Source: Streptomyces sp. TLI_235 (GTDB lineage: Bacteria > Actinomycetota > Actinomycetes > Streptomycetales > Streptomycetaceae). Taken from it: a stretch of 64,000 nucleotides of DNA. Both the position numbers and the translations under genes were made by a program. Below the pieces are notes generated by a model that searched no databases, was not told where the DNA came from, and saw only the letters and a program-made list of their open reading frames with translations. The DNA is taken from the NCBI GenBank assembly GCA_002300355.1, contig NSGV01000002.1:1-64000 (forward strand), given 5' to 3'. This document shows positions 34,252 to 43,280 of the stretch, piece after piece. Positions within the stretch are counted from its first letter, which is position 1. Each line of letters opens with the position of its first letter.

Positions 34252-36546
34252 TCAGCTGCCGGACGCACCGCCCGGGGCGGCCACACCGTCCCCGGTGGCG
34301 AGCCGGGCGAGCGCGGCCCTCAGGAACGGGCTCGGCACCTGGTAGCCGCCCTCCTCCCGGATCGGGGCGCGCCTGGGCTCCTCGCCGGAGCCGCCCTGGC
34401 CCGCGCCGGGGCCGGCGGACGCGGCCGGGCCGTCGTCGTCCGGGCGGCCGCGGCGGGCGGCGGCGGCCCGGGCGCGGTCGAGGTAGTCCTCGTCCGACGA
34501 CGGGGACGTGCCCGCACCGCTGGTGCCCCCTTCGCCGGAGCCACGCGAACGGCCGTCGCCGTCCCCGGTGCCCGCCGCGGAGTCCGCGCCACCTGTTCCG
34601 GTGCCGGTGCCGCTTCCGGTGGTGCCGTCGCCGGCGGACTCGCCGCCGATGCCGGCGAGCGCCTCGGCGCCGTCGGCGCCCGCGTCGGGGCCGAGCAGGG
34701 CGGTGGTCAGCTGGTTGAGCAGGGTGTTCTGCTCGGCCGGCGTCTCCGCGCCGGTGGCGACCGTCTGGGGCTGGGGGACGTGGCCTTCGGCGCGGGCGGA
34801 GTCGAGCCACCTGCGGCGCATCCGCTCCCAGTGGCGGTCGCCCTCCTCGCGCTGCACGGCCTGGCCGGTGATGCCGCGGTCGCTGAGGAGCATCTCCTCC
34901 TCGTCCTCCGGCCCCTCGCAGCCGAAGCGGGTCGGGCGGAGGAAGCGGTTGGCTCCGCGCTTCTCGCCGCGGGCGCCGGCTCCGCCCATGCCGGCCGGAG
35001 CGTGGGCGCCGGCCATGCCCGGCTGGCCGGTGGTGCGGCCGGTCGCGCTGCCGGGTTCGCCCCGGCCGAGTCCCGCGCCGCCGGTGCCCGTACCGGCGCC
35101 GGCCCGCAGGCCGCCCTCCGTTCCGACGCCGCCGAGCCCGGCACGGGTGGTGAGCCCCCGGCCCGTGGCGCTGCCACCGCCCATCCCGCCGGCGCCACCG
35201 CCGATGCCACCGCCGCCGAGGCCGCGGGCTCCGGCCGCTCCGCCGCCGAACCCGCCGGATCCGCCCACGCCGCCGAGGCCGCGGGATCCGCTCACGCCGC
35301 CGATGCCGCTCGGGCTGCCGACCGCGGGCGGCTTGAAGGTCGAGGTCGGGCGTACTGCGCCGACGCCACCGGTGCCGCCGCGACCACCGCCCAGACCGCC
35401 GAGGCCGCCGAACGGCGTGCCGCCGATCGCCCCGCCGGGACCGCCGATCCCGGTGCCGCCCGGGGTCGGCGGGTTCCACGGGGCGAGCGTGCCCGTGCTG
35501 CCGGTCCCGCCGATGCCGCTGCCGCCGGTGGAGCCGGGCACGTCCTTGAGGCCGGCCAGGCCGAGCCGGGGTGTCAGGGGCGAGAAGACCGGGGCGCCGC
35601 CGCCGGCCCCGCCGACCGAGCCTCCGCCGCCCAGGCCGCCGGTCGGCGAGCCGGGCGTCGGCGCCTGGAACGGCTTGAGCGAGCTGAGTTGGGGCTTGTA
35701 GGCAGCCGCACCGCCACCACCCGGGGCGCCGCCGCCGAAGCCGCCGGGCATACCGCCCGGCATCCCACCGGACATGCCGCCGGGCATACCGGCCGTGGCG
35801 GGGTCGTACGGTGCCGACATCGGTCCGGCGGGCATGCCGGGGACGGCCCCGTCGGGCAGGGTGGCGCCGGCCGGCACCGCGTCGATCCCGGTCCTGGCGG
35901 TGGGGTGCAGCAGGCTTGTGGGGTCGAGGGCGGAGTTCGGCCCGGTGGTGCTGGTGGGGGACGTGCCACTGCTCCCACCGGAGCCGCCGAGGCGCGCCAC
36001 CTGGCCGGCGCTCGTCATCCGCTCGACGTGCCCCGCGCTCTGGCGCAGCATCGTGTCGATGTTCGAACCGACCTGGCCGACATAGGTGTTGTAGGTGTCC
36101 GCGGCCGTCTTGATGCCCTCGGACTGGGCGATGTCGTCGTGCTTTCCGGCCGGGTTCTGCTCCATGTACTCCTTGGCGTACTGGAGTTCGCGCACCATCT
36201 CGGACTTGGTCTGGGAGACGGCCTCGTGGGCGCCGCGCAGGGACTGGGCCATCGCGGCGCCGGCGTCGAGGGTGGTGTTCGCGTGCGACTGGTCGCTGCC
36301 GGCGTACTTGTGCAGGTAGCCCTGGAAGCTCTCGGCGGCCGAGCCGGACATGTTGGCCATGGCGCGGTTGGCGCTGGCGACGATGGTGCGCACGGCCGGC
36401 TCGGCGGCGGCGTTCCACGCCTCCCAGGCGGCGGCGAGTTCTTCCAGCAGATCCTCGTTCGCGTCGGGGAAGACGACGGCGGATCCGTGTTCGTTGCTCT
36501 GGACGACCTTCAGCACTTCGGCGAGGTCGGGCGGCAGCTGGATCAT
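34252..36546 (-). CDS. WXG100/CpnT-N-like protein with long Gly/Pro-rich tail
   Basis: 764 residues. The first ~200 form a helical domain similar to the N-terminus of CpnT-type secreted toxins and ESX substrates: MIQLPPDLAEVLKVVQSNE, then NEDLLEELAAAWEAWNAAAE and SGSAAESFQGYLHKYAGSDQ. From about 210 to 500 it is Gly/Pro/Met-rich (GGMPGGMPGGFGGG, GIGGPGGAIGG), PPE/PE-PGRS-like in style. A more ordered stretch near 515-600 includes LRPTRFGCEGPEDEEEMLLS and REEGDRHWERMRRRWLDSA, and the tail ends with a WxxG-poor acidic/low-complexity region. No enzymatic motif is seen, so it is probably a structural or carrier component of the secretion system. The ribosome site is weak (AAGAGAG). Confidence 0.8.
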   Translation of the reverse strand: MIQLPPDLAEVLKVVQSNEHGSAVVFPDANEDLLEELAAAWEAWNAAAEPAVRTIVASANRAMANMSGSAAESFQGYLHKYAGSDQSHANTTLDAGAAMAQSLRGAHEAVSQTKSEMVRELQYAKEYMEQNPAGKHDDIAQSEGIKTAADTYNTYVGQVGSNIDTMLRQSAGHVERMTSAGQVARLGGSGGSSGTSPTSTTGPNSALDPTSLLHPTARTGIDAVPAGATLPDGAVPGMPAGPMSAPYDPATAGMPGGMSGGMPGGMPGGFGGGAPGGGGAAAYKPQLSSLKPFQAPTPGSPTGGLGGGGSVGGAGGGAPVFSPLTPRLGLAGLKDVPGSTGGSGIGGTGSTGTLAPWNPPTPGGTGIGGPGGAIGGTPFGGLGGLGGGRGGTGGVGAVRPTSTFKPPAVGSPSGIGGVSGSRGLGGVGGSGGFGGGAAGARGLGGGGIGGGAGGMGGGSATGRGLTTRAGLGGVGTEGGLRAGAGTGTGGAGLGRGEPGSATGRTTGQPGMAGAHAPAGMGGAGARGEKRGANRFLRPTRFGCEGPEDEEEMLLSDRGITGQAVQREEGDRHWERMRRRWLDSARAEGHVPQPQTVATGAETPAEQNTLLNQLTTALLGPDAGADGAEALAGIGGESAGDGTTGSGTGTGTGGADSAAGTGDGDGRSRGSGEGGTSGAGTSPSSDEDYLDRARAAAARRGRPDDDGPAASAGPGAGQGGSGEEPRRAPIREEGGYQVPSPFLRAALARLATGDGVAAPGGASGS

Positions 36547-36597
36547 GACGAGTCGCTCTCTTGGGCTGGCCGGCTGGCCTGGGACTGGGGACGTGGG

Positions 36598-36665
36598 CCG
36601 GCGGGGATCGCCCGCCGGGACTCGTTACTTCAAAATTTGACGTTACATCAGCTGAATTAACGTCA
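36598..36665. promoter_or_regulatory. Hairpin plus AT-rich inverted repeat upstream of the Gly-rich gene
   Basis: Two structures lie in the 128-bp gap. At 36598-36618: CCGGCGGG, loop GATCG, CCCGCCGG. At 36638-36665: TGACGTTA, twelve-base spacer, TAACGTCA, in an unusually AT-rich patch (CAAAATTTGACGTTACATCA). The second looks like a binding site for a dimeric regulator at the promoter of the 34252-36546 gene; the first would then be in its leader or end the upstream transcript. Confidence 0.6.
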
Positions 36666-36674
36666 GGAAAACAC

Positions 36675-37370
36675 TCAGATGAGCTGGTGGCCGCCGCCGT
36701 GCACGGGGCGCTCCACCTCGCGGTCCGTGTCGCGATGGTTGTAGGAGAGGTCGGGTGCGTCCGGGTCGTGGTACGCGGTCTCCGTGGGGTGCGCCGTCGG
36801 CAGGGGCACCTGGTTGGCCGGGATGCCGTCGACGGCCCGCAGCGGCTCCGACACCTGGGTGGCCGGGATGCCGTCCACCGCCCTGAGCGGTTCCGACGCC
36901 TGGGTGGCCGGGATACCGTCGACTGCCCTGAGCGGCTCCGACACCTGGCTCGCCCGGACGCCCTCCACCGCGGTCAGCCGCGCGGTGGCCTCGACCGGTG
37001 TCGCGAGCGCGCCGGGCTCGCCGCCCCGGCCGCCGTTCAGCCGGGAGAGCTCGGCCGTCTGGCTCGCCTCGGTCTCCCGGTAGCGCTGCACCATCAGCTC
37101 CAGGTTGGCCGCCATCTGCGCGGAGTTCTGCAGATAGGCCTTAACCCCGGCGAAGACCTGCTCCTGGTGCTCGGGCAGCCCGCCCACCGACGAGGTCCCG
37201 CCGGTCAGCGACTTGCCGACGGCCTCGCTGCCGTAGGCCGTCGCCTTGATCTGCTTGATCACCGACTCCAGCCGCGCCGTAGGCGCTTCCAGGTCGTCGA
37301 GCATGGCCCGGATCGCCTTGGCCGCGGCCTCCACCTCGTCCAGGTCGATCCTGAAGGACGAACCGCTCAT
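36675..37370 (-). CDS. WXG100-like protein with SEPLRAVDGIPATQ repeats
   Basis: 231 residues. Residues 1-115 form a WXG100-like helical hairpin (SFRIDLDEVEAAAKAIRAML, then VFAGVKAYLQNSAQMAANLE and MVQRYRETEASQTAELSRL) lacking the literal WxG. The tail carries three to four tandem 14-residue units based on SEPLRAVDGIPATQ (42-bp DNA repeats at about 36825-36965) and ends with a His-rich stretch GGGHQLI. The same plan, helical export-type domain plus repeat tail, recurs in the 33173-34144 gene with the halves reversed. It is probably a co-secreted partner. The 42-bp repeats are highly similar, suggesting slippage expansion. Confidence 0.78.
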   Translation of the reverse strand: MSGSSFRIDLDEVEAAAKAIRAMLDDLEAPTARLESVIKQIKATAYGSEAVGKSLTGGTSSVGGLPEHQEQVFAGVKAYLQNSAQMAANLELMVQRYRETEASQTAELSRLNGGRGGEPGALATPVEATARLTAVEGVRASQVSEPLRAVDGIPATQASEPLRAVDGIPATQVSEPLRAVDGIPANQVPLPTAHPTETAYHDPDAPDLSYNHRDTDREVERPVHGGGHQLI

Positions 37371-37440
37371 GATGTGCCCCCACCCCAGTTCCGCCAGGCT
37401 CTCGCCTGCCTGTGCCGGCCGCGCTGCCGCGCCGCCGGAA

Positions 37441-37468
37441 GGCCGGCCCGCCGCGCAGCGGGCCGGCC
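37441..37468 (-). terminator. Perfect 11-bp stem hairpin after the WD40 gene
   Basis: GGCCGGCCCGC, loop CGCGCA, GCGGGCCGGCC, about 36 bp past the stop of the WD40 gene and 70 bp before the start of the next gene on the same strand. It splits the WD40 gene from the WXG-like genes at transcript level. Confidence 0.75.
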
Positions 37469-37504
37469 CTTCGGTCGATCGGTCGAGTACGTCGGACGCG
37501 CCGC

Positions 37505-39790
37505 TCAGAGAGCGGTCGCGCCCTCCGGACCGACCATGTACAGGCCCGTGTCACCGAACGCGATCGCGAGCGGCACCCGGTCCACCTTCGCCTCGTTGAG
37601 GAGCGCGCCGCTGGAGACGTGCCACAGGCGCAGCGTCGCCTCCTGGTCGCCGCAGGCCAGCAGCACCTCGCCGTCGAGGTCCTGCAGGGTGACGCTGCGC
37701 ACCGCGGCGCCGCCGCCGGCGAACTCGCCGACCGCGCCGCCGTCACGGGCGTCCCAGATCCGCAGCACGCCGTCGGCGCCGCCCGCGGCCAGCACCTCGC
37801 GGCCGCCGACCAGCCCGAAGGCCAGCACCTCCACCGGTCCGGCCACACCTGCGAGTTCGAGCAGCGGTCGGCCGTCGGCGGCGTCCCACAGGCCGACCCG
37901 GCCGGCGGGCCCGCCGGTGGCGACGGTCTGACGGCCCGCCACGGCAGCGGCGGCGAGCGCCGTGACGCCGTCGGGGTCGGCGGTGAAACGCCGCAGCTGG
38001 GCGCCGCCGAGCGCGTCGCGGACCCGCACCGTGCCGTCCTCGCCCGCGGAGACCAGCAGTGCCGGCGAGTCCTCGACGGGCGGGCAGAAGGCGAGGACGG
38101 ACACCGGGCCGGTGTGCGGGGTCGGCAGCGGGAGGTCCGTGCCGGTCCGGGCGTCGAGGCAGCGCACGGCGCCGGCCGCGGTGCCGCAGACCAGCAGCGG
38201 CTGCTCGTCCGCGGGGCAGAGGGCCATGGAGGTGACCGCGCCGCCGTCGGGGCCCGCCGCCCACAGCTGGGCGCCGCCGGCCGCGTCGAGGAGCCGGACG
38301 GTGCCGTCCCCGTGGCCGACGGCCAGCCGCGGGCGGCCGTCCTGCTCGAGGACGGTGAGCGCGTTGACGGGGTGGCCGCCGGGCGGTGCCAGGAGGTCAG
38401 CGACCCGGGTGAAGCCGGCCGGGTCCCAGAGCACGACGGCGCCGTGCTCGTCGCCGACGGCGAGCAGCGGGCGGCCGTCGAGGCGCAGCGCGGCCAGCGA
38501 GGTGAGCCAGCCCTGCCGGGAGGGGCGGCCGTCGACGGCCGTTCCGGTGTAGACGTCCCACAGGCGGAGGGTGCCGTCGAGCGAGCAGGAGGCGAGCAGC
38601 GGGTCGCCGTCCGACCGCAGGAAGGCCAGGCCGGTGACGGAAGCGGAGTGGCCGGTGAGGACGGCGACGGGCTGCCCGGTGGCGAGGTCCCAGAGGCGGG
38701 CGGTGCCGTCGGCGCCGGCCGAGGCGAGGACCGCCTGGTTGCCGAGGGCGAGGACGGCGAGCGCGGTGACCCGGTCGGTGTGGCCGACCAGGAGGTGCAA
38801 CTGTTCGCCGGTGGCGGTGTCCCAGACCCGGATGAGGCCGTCGGCACCGCCGGCGGCGAGCAGGTCGAGGTCGGCGCAGCGGGCGTGGCAGAGCGCGTCG
38901 GCGCCGGCGCCGGCGACCGGCAGCAGCCCGAGTCCGCGGCCGTCCGCGGTGTGCCAGGCACGGATCTCCCCGGCGCGTCCGGCGGAGAAGGCCAGTGGCA
39001 CGCCGTGCACCTGGGCGGCGGAGACCACCTGGGCGCCCTCGCCGCCGGCGGTGCCGTGCAGGAGGTCGCCGCTGACGGCGTCCCAGACCTGGACGGCGCC
39101 GTCCTCGCCGCCGACCGCGAAGAGTTCGCGGCCCTGTGCCGAGCCGAGGGCCACCGCCGTGGGCAGCACGCCGGCGTCGGTGCCGGAGCCGCCGAGCGCG
39201 GCGGCGTCCTCGAGTGCGGTCAGGCCGAAGCCCTCGCCGGGCCTGGCGAGCGCGTACGCCGGGCGGCCGCCGACGGAGCCGACGGCGGCGGCCGGTCGGC
39301 CCGCGCCGTCGGTCTCTCCGGCGGGAGCCGGCTCCGGCTGGTCGAGGTGGACGACTGCGGCGGGCAGCAGGCCCGCGGCGGCGGGGTCGAGGGCCTGGGC
39401 GACGAGGACCTCCAGGGCCCGGGCGATACCGGGGACGGGGACGCCTGCGGCGTCGTCCCACACGGCGTCACCGCCCGGTGGTGTTCCGGTGGCCACCAGG
39501 CGACGCCCGGGTGTCGAACCGGCGTCGACACCGGCCTCCACCTGCGCGTTTCCCGGCGCGGCGGATGAGAGCGCTTTCAAGACCCGCGTCAGAAAGACCG
39601 GGTCGATACGACCGCTTCTGAACGCGCGGCCACCGGCCGCGACGCGCTCGACCCGGAACGCTCCGGTCGCCTCGACCACGAGGTCGATCCGGCCGCCCGC
39701 CGGGCCGTCGGCGGGCGCGGTGAACCGCAGTACTCCCGAGCCCTCCCCGGGCACCGTCTCCGTGGACGGCGAAACAGCTCCCCCCGACAT
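37505..39790 (-). CDS. WD40 repeat beta-propeller protein
   Basis: 761 residues. After an N-terminal region of about 230 residues that I do not recognise (GRIDLVVEATGAFRVERVAA near the start, resembling the small domain found on other toxin-locus proteins), at least twelve WD-type repeats follow, each ending in an identifiable strand: VQVWDAVSGDL, IRAWHTADG, IRVWDTATGEQL, ARLWDLATGQP, LRLWDVYTG, VVLWDPAG, VRLLDAAGG, VRVRDALGG, VGLWDAADG, LRIWDARDG, LRLWHVSSG. That suffices for one or two propellers, so it likely works as a docking scaffold in the cytoplasm. GGGAGGGGA precedes the ATG at 39790. It heads the toxin-like locus on the same strand, which suggests a role in effector assembly or regulation; that is inference. 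Confidence 0.85.
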   Translation of the reverse strand: MSGGAVSPSTETVPGEGSGVLRFTAPADGPAGGRIDLVVEATGAFRVERVAAGGRAFRSGRIDPVFLTRVLKALSSAAPGNAQVEAGVDAGSTPGRRLVATGTPPGGDAVWDDAAGVPVPGIARALEVLVAQALDPAAAGLLPAAVVHLDQPEPAPAGETDGAGRPAAAVGSVGGRPAYALARPGEGFGLTALEDAAALGGSGTDAGVLPTAVALGSAQGRELFAVGGEDGAVQVWDAVSGDLLHGTAGGEGAQVVSAAQVHGVPLAFSAGRAGEIRAWHTADGRGLGLLPVAGAGADALCHARCADLDLLAAGGADGLIRVWDTATGEQLHLLVGHTDRVTALAVLALGNQAVLASAGADGTARLWDLATGQPVAVLTGHSASVTGLAFLRSDGDPLLASCSLDGTLRLWDVYTGTAVDGRPSRQGWLTSLAALRLDGRPLLAVGDEHGAVVLWDPAGFTRVADLLAPPGGHPVNALTVLEQDGRPRLAVGHGDGTVRLLDAAGGAQLWAAGPDGGAVTSMALCPADEQPLLVCGTAAGAVRCLDARTGTDLPLPTPHTGPVSVLAFCPPVEDSPALLVSAGEDGTVRVRDALGGAQLRRFTADPDGVTALAAAAVAGRQTVATGGPAGRVGLWDAADGRPLLELAGVAGPVEVLAFGLVGGREVLAAGGADGVLRIWDARDGGAVGEFAGGGAAVRSVTLQDLDGEVLLACGDQEATLRLWHVSSGALLNEAKVDRVPLAIAFGDTGLYMVGPEGATAL

Positions 39791-39867
39791 CAGGGTCCCC
39801 TCCCTCTCGACGGGCCACCCCGTCGTCGTGCGTGCCATGCGGTACCCCGCGTGCTCGCGACCGTGCG

Positions 39868-40437
39868 TCAGCACAGGTCCTCGGGCACCAGCGTCGCGTG
39901 TACGGCGTCGTGCAGCGCGTGCGTCCGCGAACTGCGGAACAGTCCCGGACGGAATCCGGCGCGGCGGAATCCGATATAGGCACCAACTACCTGAACAGGC
40001 ATGTTATCTGCCGCAGCGTACGCGTCAATCCGGCCCAGTCCGAGCTGCTCGAAGCCGAAGCGGCAGAGCAGGCGCAGCGCCGACGTGGCCGTCCTGAGAC
40101 TGCGCGCCTCGGGCAGCAGCCACACGGCGGCCTCCGCGGCGCCCTCCCCGGGACGCAGGTCGACGAGTTCGGCCCAGCCGACGGCGCGGCCGTCCTCCGC
40201 CGCGGCCACGGTGAAGTACGCCGCCCGGTCCAGTGCCCAGAGGCGTGCCGGGACGTCGGTGAGCCAGCGCGCCGCGGCGTCGAGGTCCTGATGGGGGATC
40301 ACCCCCTGCATGAACTCGCGGACCAGCGGGTCGCGGGTGCCGGCCAGGACGGTCGCGGCGTCCGCAACCTCGGGCCGTCGGAGCACCACGGTGCCGTCGG
40401 CCAGTTCCGGTACGGCCAGGGAGCTCAGGCGACGCAC
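39868..40437 (-). CDS. GNAT acetyltransferase, RimJ/RimL type
   Basis: 189 residues with the GNAT fold: TVVLRRPEVADAATVLAG at the start, GWAELVDLRPGEGAAEAAVW for the beta4 region, and LGLGRIDAYAAADNMPVQVV with GFRRAGFRPG at the end, typical of N-terminal or small-molecule acetyltransferases of the RimJ/RimL group. The usual Q/RxxGxG/A pyrophosphate loop is replaced by LPEARSLRTATSALRLL, a weak match, so cofactor binding may be altered. The target is unknown. It lies 77 bp upstream of the WD40 gene in the same direction and could be transcribed with it. Confidence 0.8.
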   Translation of the reverse strand: MRRLSSLAVPELADGTVVLRRPEVADAATVLAGTRDPLVREFMQGVIPHQDLDAAARWLTDVPARLWALDRAAYFTVAAAEDGRAVGWAELVDLRPGEGAAEAAVWLLPEARSLRTATSALRLLCRFGFEQLGLGRIDAYAAADNMPVQVVGAYIGFRRAGFRPGLFRSSRTHALHDAVHATLVPEDLC

Positions 40438-40798
40438 CGTCAGACCTCCTTGCCGCGCTGTCTGATCATCCGATCATTCTGTCAGGGCCCCGAGCATCCA
40501 CCGCTCGGCCGGAACTCCACCCGCCGACCGGCGGGTTTGCCCTCCCCGACCGGCGGGTCACTCCCCCGCCGAACGGCGGGGGCGGTAACGGCCGGCTACC
40601 GGCCCGGCCCGCTACCGTACGCACGCGACCGGTGCCGCTGACCGGTGCTTTCCGGCCGCACCGGCAGCCGCCCGGGAGTTCGCCGACTTCGAGGCCACCG
40701 TTCTGGACCCCTGCCGCTGAACGTCTGCCGATGAGCCGCAGCCGCGAGACCGTGCCGTCCGGCGAGGCGGTGGCGCTCCGCCGCGGGAGCGCGGGAGG
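40438..40798. other. Gene-free region with CCGACCGGCGGG repeats
   Basis: 361 bp. At 40530-40582 the motif CGACCGGCGGG occurs twice directly and once in related form (CCGAACGGCGGG). Near 40648-40720 the reading REFADFEATVLDPCR followed by a stop looks like the very C-terminus of a lost gene; nothing else coding is supported. It presumably holds promoters for the two divergent genes. Confidence 0.45.
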
Positions 40799-41326
40799 AT
40801 GCGGGGTGTGAGTGGATCCGAACCCCGCACCCTGGTCGTGCTGCGGCACGCTAAGTCCGCCTGGCCGGACGGTGTGCCGGACCTCCGTCGACCGCTCGGG
40901 CCGCGGGGGCTGCGGGACGCGCCGGTCGCCGGGCAGTGGCTGGCCGCGCGGGGGCTGGTGCCGGGCGCCGTGGTGTGCTCGCCCTCGCTGCGGACCCGGC
41001 AGACGTTCGAGCTGGCCGCGGCCGCGTGGGAGGCGGTGCCGCCCGTGGTCTTCGACGAGCGGATCTACGCCGCCGACGCGGAGGAACTGGTCGAGGTCGT
41101 CCGCGGTCTGGATCCGGCCGTGGGCACCGCCCTGCTGGTCGGCCACCAGCCCGGGGTGCAGGACCTGGTCGAGCTGCTGGCCGCCGGCACCGGCGGCGAT
41201 GCCATGGACCGGTTGCAGACCAAGTTCCCCACCAGTGCCATCGCCGTGCTCGACCTCGCCGGCCCCTGGCGGAGCACCGCGCCAAACACCGCCCGTCTGC
41301 GGGACTTCACCGTCCCGCGCGGCTGA
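40799..41326 (+). CDS. SixA-type histidine phosphatase
   Basis: A 175-residue member of the histidine phosphatase (RHG) superfamily. The catalytic motif is LVVLRHAKSAWPDG, with the phospho-accepting His in RHA; the second-half signature is LLVGHQPGVQDLVELLA with the second catalytic His. Conserved Arg residues lie in SPSLRTRQTFELA. SixA removes phosphate from His-containing phosphotransfer domains in E. coli, but the actinobacterial proteins' substrates are unknown. ATG at 40799 and GTG at 40808 are both possible; GGGAGG lies immediately before the former, favouring the latter. Confidence 0.88.
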   Translation: MRGVSGSEPRTLVVLRHAKSAWPDGVPDLRRPLGPRGLRDAPVAGQWLAARGLVPGAVVCSPSLRTRQTFELAAAAWEAVPPVVFDERIYAADAEELVEVVRGLDPAVGTALLVGHQPGVQDLVELLAAGTGGDAMDRLQTKFPTSAIAVLDLAGPWRSTAPNTARLRDFTVPRG

Positions 41327-41452
41327 CGGCCGGTCGAGCGCCGCCGCCCCGCACCACGGGGTCGAGCACACCTGGGCATCCGAGGCTCTCGCTTTCGACG
41401 GCGACCGGACCGACCGGCCCGCTCCCACACCTGGCCGCCCGGCGGCGGGAGT

Positions 41453-42001
41453 TCAGCCCTGCGGGGCGTCGTCCTCGGGCTTCCCGGCCGCGGGCGCCGT
41501 GAGGTCCACGCGCCAGTCGTGGCTGCGCATCCAGGTGCCGGGCGGGAACTCGAAGTCGGTCTCGCCGAGGAGGGTGAAGCCGGCCCTGGCGCAGACCGCG
41601 TTGGAGGCCGGGTTGCCGACGGACGGGAAGGCGTGCAGGTGGCGGCGGCGGCCGTCGGTACGGGCGGCCGCGACGGCGGCCCGGGCGGCGGCGACCGCGA
41701 GGCCCCGGCCCTGGTACGGCGGCAGGATGTTCCAGCCCATCTCGTACACCGTCTGGCCCTGCCAGGTCCGGGTGCCGTAGCCGACCGTGCCGACGGGCTC
41801 GCCCTCGGGCAGCAGCACGACGCGGTACATGCAGCCCAGTCCCGCGGGGACGAAGTCCAGGTAGCGGCGGTGGCGCAGCAGGAGCCGTTCCTCGGTCTCC
41901 GGGCCGCCGACGTGCTTCTTCATCGCCGGGGTGTTGACCCGGCGCAGCAGCTCGAGGTCGGCGTCCGTCCACGGCTCGATCCGTATCCGTGCCCGTCCCA
42001 T
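41453..42001 (-). CDS. GNAT acetyltransferase
   Basis: 182 residues. It has IRIEPWTDADLELLRRVNTP at the start, VGTVGYGTRTWQGQTVYEMG and the acetyl-CoA loop LPPYQGRGLAVAAARAAVAA (Q/RxxGxA), followed by VGNPASNAVCARAGFTLLGE, a standard GNAT end motif. The partner substrate is unknown. It begins 31 bp after the stop of the PatB-like lyase gene on the same strand, so the two are probably co-transcribed. Confidence 0.88.
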   Translation of the reverse strand: MGRARIRIEPWTDADLELLRRVNTPAMKKHVGGPETEERLLLRHRRYLDFVPAGLGCMYRVVLLPEGEPVGTVGYGTRTWQGQTVYEMGWNILPPYQGRGLAVAAARAAVAAARTDGRRRHLHAFPSVGNPASNAVCARAGFTLLGETDFEFPPGTWMRSHDWRVDLTAPAAGKPEDDAPQG

Positions 42002-42032
42002 CGGTTGGCCCCTTCCGTTCGCGGTTCCGGGG

Positions 42033-43280
42033 TCAGCCTGCCATCCGCAGGGCGTCGCCCATGCGGCGGAGTGCCTCGCGCAGGACGACCGGCGGGGTCG
42101 CGAAGTTGAGCCGGACGCATCCGGCGCCGCCGGTGCCGAAGACGTGGCCGGAGCTGAGGGCGACCCGGGCGTCGTCGAGGAACATCTTCGCCGGGCCGGC
42201 GAGTTCGCCCACCACGCCGGGGCCGGCCTGGGGTTCGCCGTCGTGCAGGCCGAGGTCGGTGAAGTCCAGCCAGGCGAGGTAGGTGCCCTCGGGCGGGAGG
42301 TACCGGACACCGGGGAGGTGTTCGGCGACGAGCCGGCCGAGCAGGGTGCGGTTGGCGGCGAGCCCGGTCAGCAGGTCGTCGAGCCACCGGGTGCCGTCGC
42401 GGAAGGCCGCGGTGTGGGCGATGACGCCCAGGTGGCTGGGGCCGTGGCCGACCTCCTCGGGCATGCGGCGCAGGTCGTCGGCGGCCTCCGGTCCGGCGAC
42501 GGCGAGGGCGGCCTTGAGGCCGGCGAGGTTCCAGGCCTTTGACGCGGAGGTCAGGATGAAGCCGTTCTCGGCGCCCGGCACGGCGAGGAACGGGGTGAAG
42601 ACGGCGCCGGGCAGCACCAGCGGGGCGTGGATCTCGTCGGAGACCACCCGGACGCCGTGCTCGCGGGCGAGCACCGCGACCGCCTCCAGTTCGGCGCGGG
42701 TGTGCACGGTGCCGGTGGGGTTGTGCGGGTTGCTCATCAGGAACGCGGCGCGTCGGCCGCCGCGCCGGGCTCGGCGGAAGGCCTCGTCGAGGGCGGCGAG
42801 GTCGAGCCGCAGGTCGGGGCCGAGCGGTGCCTCGACGATCTCGCGGCCGTCGTGGCCGACGAAGGCGTAGAACGGAGGGTAGACGGGCGGGCAGACGACG
42901 ACGGCGTCGCCGGGGCCGGTGACCAGGCGGAGTGTCTCGACGATGCCCAGCATAACGTCCGGTACGAGGGCGGTGTGCTCGACCCGCAGGCCGTCCCACG
43001 ACCAGCGTTCGGCGGCGAAGGCCGCGAGGGACTCCGCGTAGCCGGTGCCGTGCGGGTACCCGGTGTCGCCGAGGTCGACGGCGGCGCGCAGTGCCTCGGT
43101 GACGGCGGGGGCGAGCGGGACGTCCATCTCCGCGACCCAGAGCGGCAGGACGTCCTCCGGGTGGGCGCGCCACTTCATGCTGGTGCGCTGCCGGAGCTGC
43201 TCCAGGGAGAGCCGGACGAGGGGGTCCGTCCGGGCGGTGTCCGCGGGTTCGGCGGGCGGTTGGTGGGTGGGTCCGGTCAC
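42033..43280 (-). CDS. PatB/MalY-like PLP aminotransferase (cystathionine beta-lyase)
   Basis: 415 residues of PLP fold type I. Landmarks: MKWRAHPEDVLPLWVAEMDV at the start of the core, NPHNPTGTVHTRAELE, VRVVSDEIHAPLVLPG and the PLP Lys in LTSASKAWNLAGLKAALAV, with the C-terminal HVFGTGGAGCVRLNFATP. This is the MalY/PatB group, whose members cleave cystathionine and other S-conjugates to a thiol, pyruvate and ammonia. The start GTG at 43280 has GGGGAG seven bases upstream. The GNAT gene follows closely, an arrangement sometimes seen in S-metabolite catabolism. Confidence 0.9.
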   Translation of the reverse strand: MTGPTHQPPAEPADTARTDPLVRLSLEQLRQRTSMKWRAHPEDVLPLWVAEMDVPLAPAVTEALRAAVDLGDTGYPHGTGYAESLAAFAAERWSWDGLRVEHTALVPDVMLGIVETLRLVTGPGDAVVVCPPVYPPFYAFVGHDGREIVEAPLGPDLRLDLAALDEAFRRARRGGRRAAFLMSNPHNPTGTVHTRAELEAVAVLAREHGVRVVSDEIHAPLVLPGAVFTPFLAVPGAENGFILTSASKAWNLAGLKAALAVAGPEAADDLRRMPEEVGHGPSHLGVIAHTAAFRDGTRWLDDLLTGLAANRTLLGRLVAEHLPGVRYLPPEGTYLAWLDFTDLGLHDGEPQAGPGVVGELAGPAKMFLDDARVALSSGHVFGTGGAGCVRLNFATPPVVLREALRRMGDALRMAG

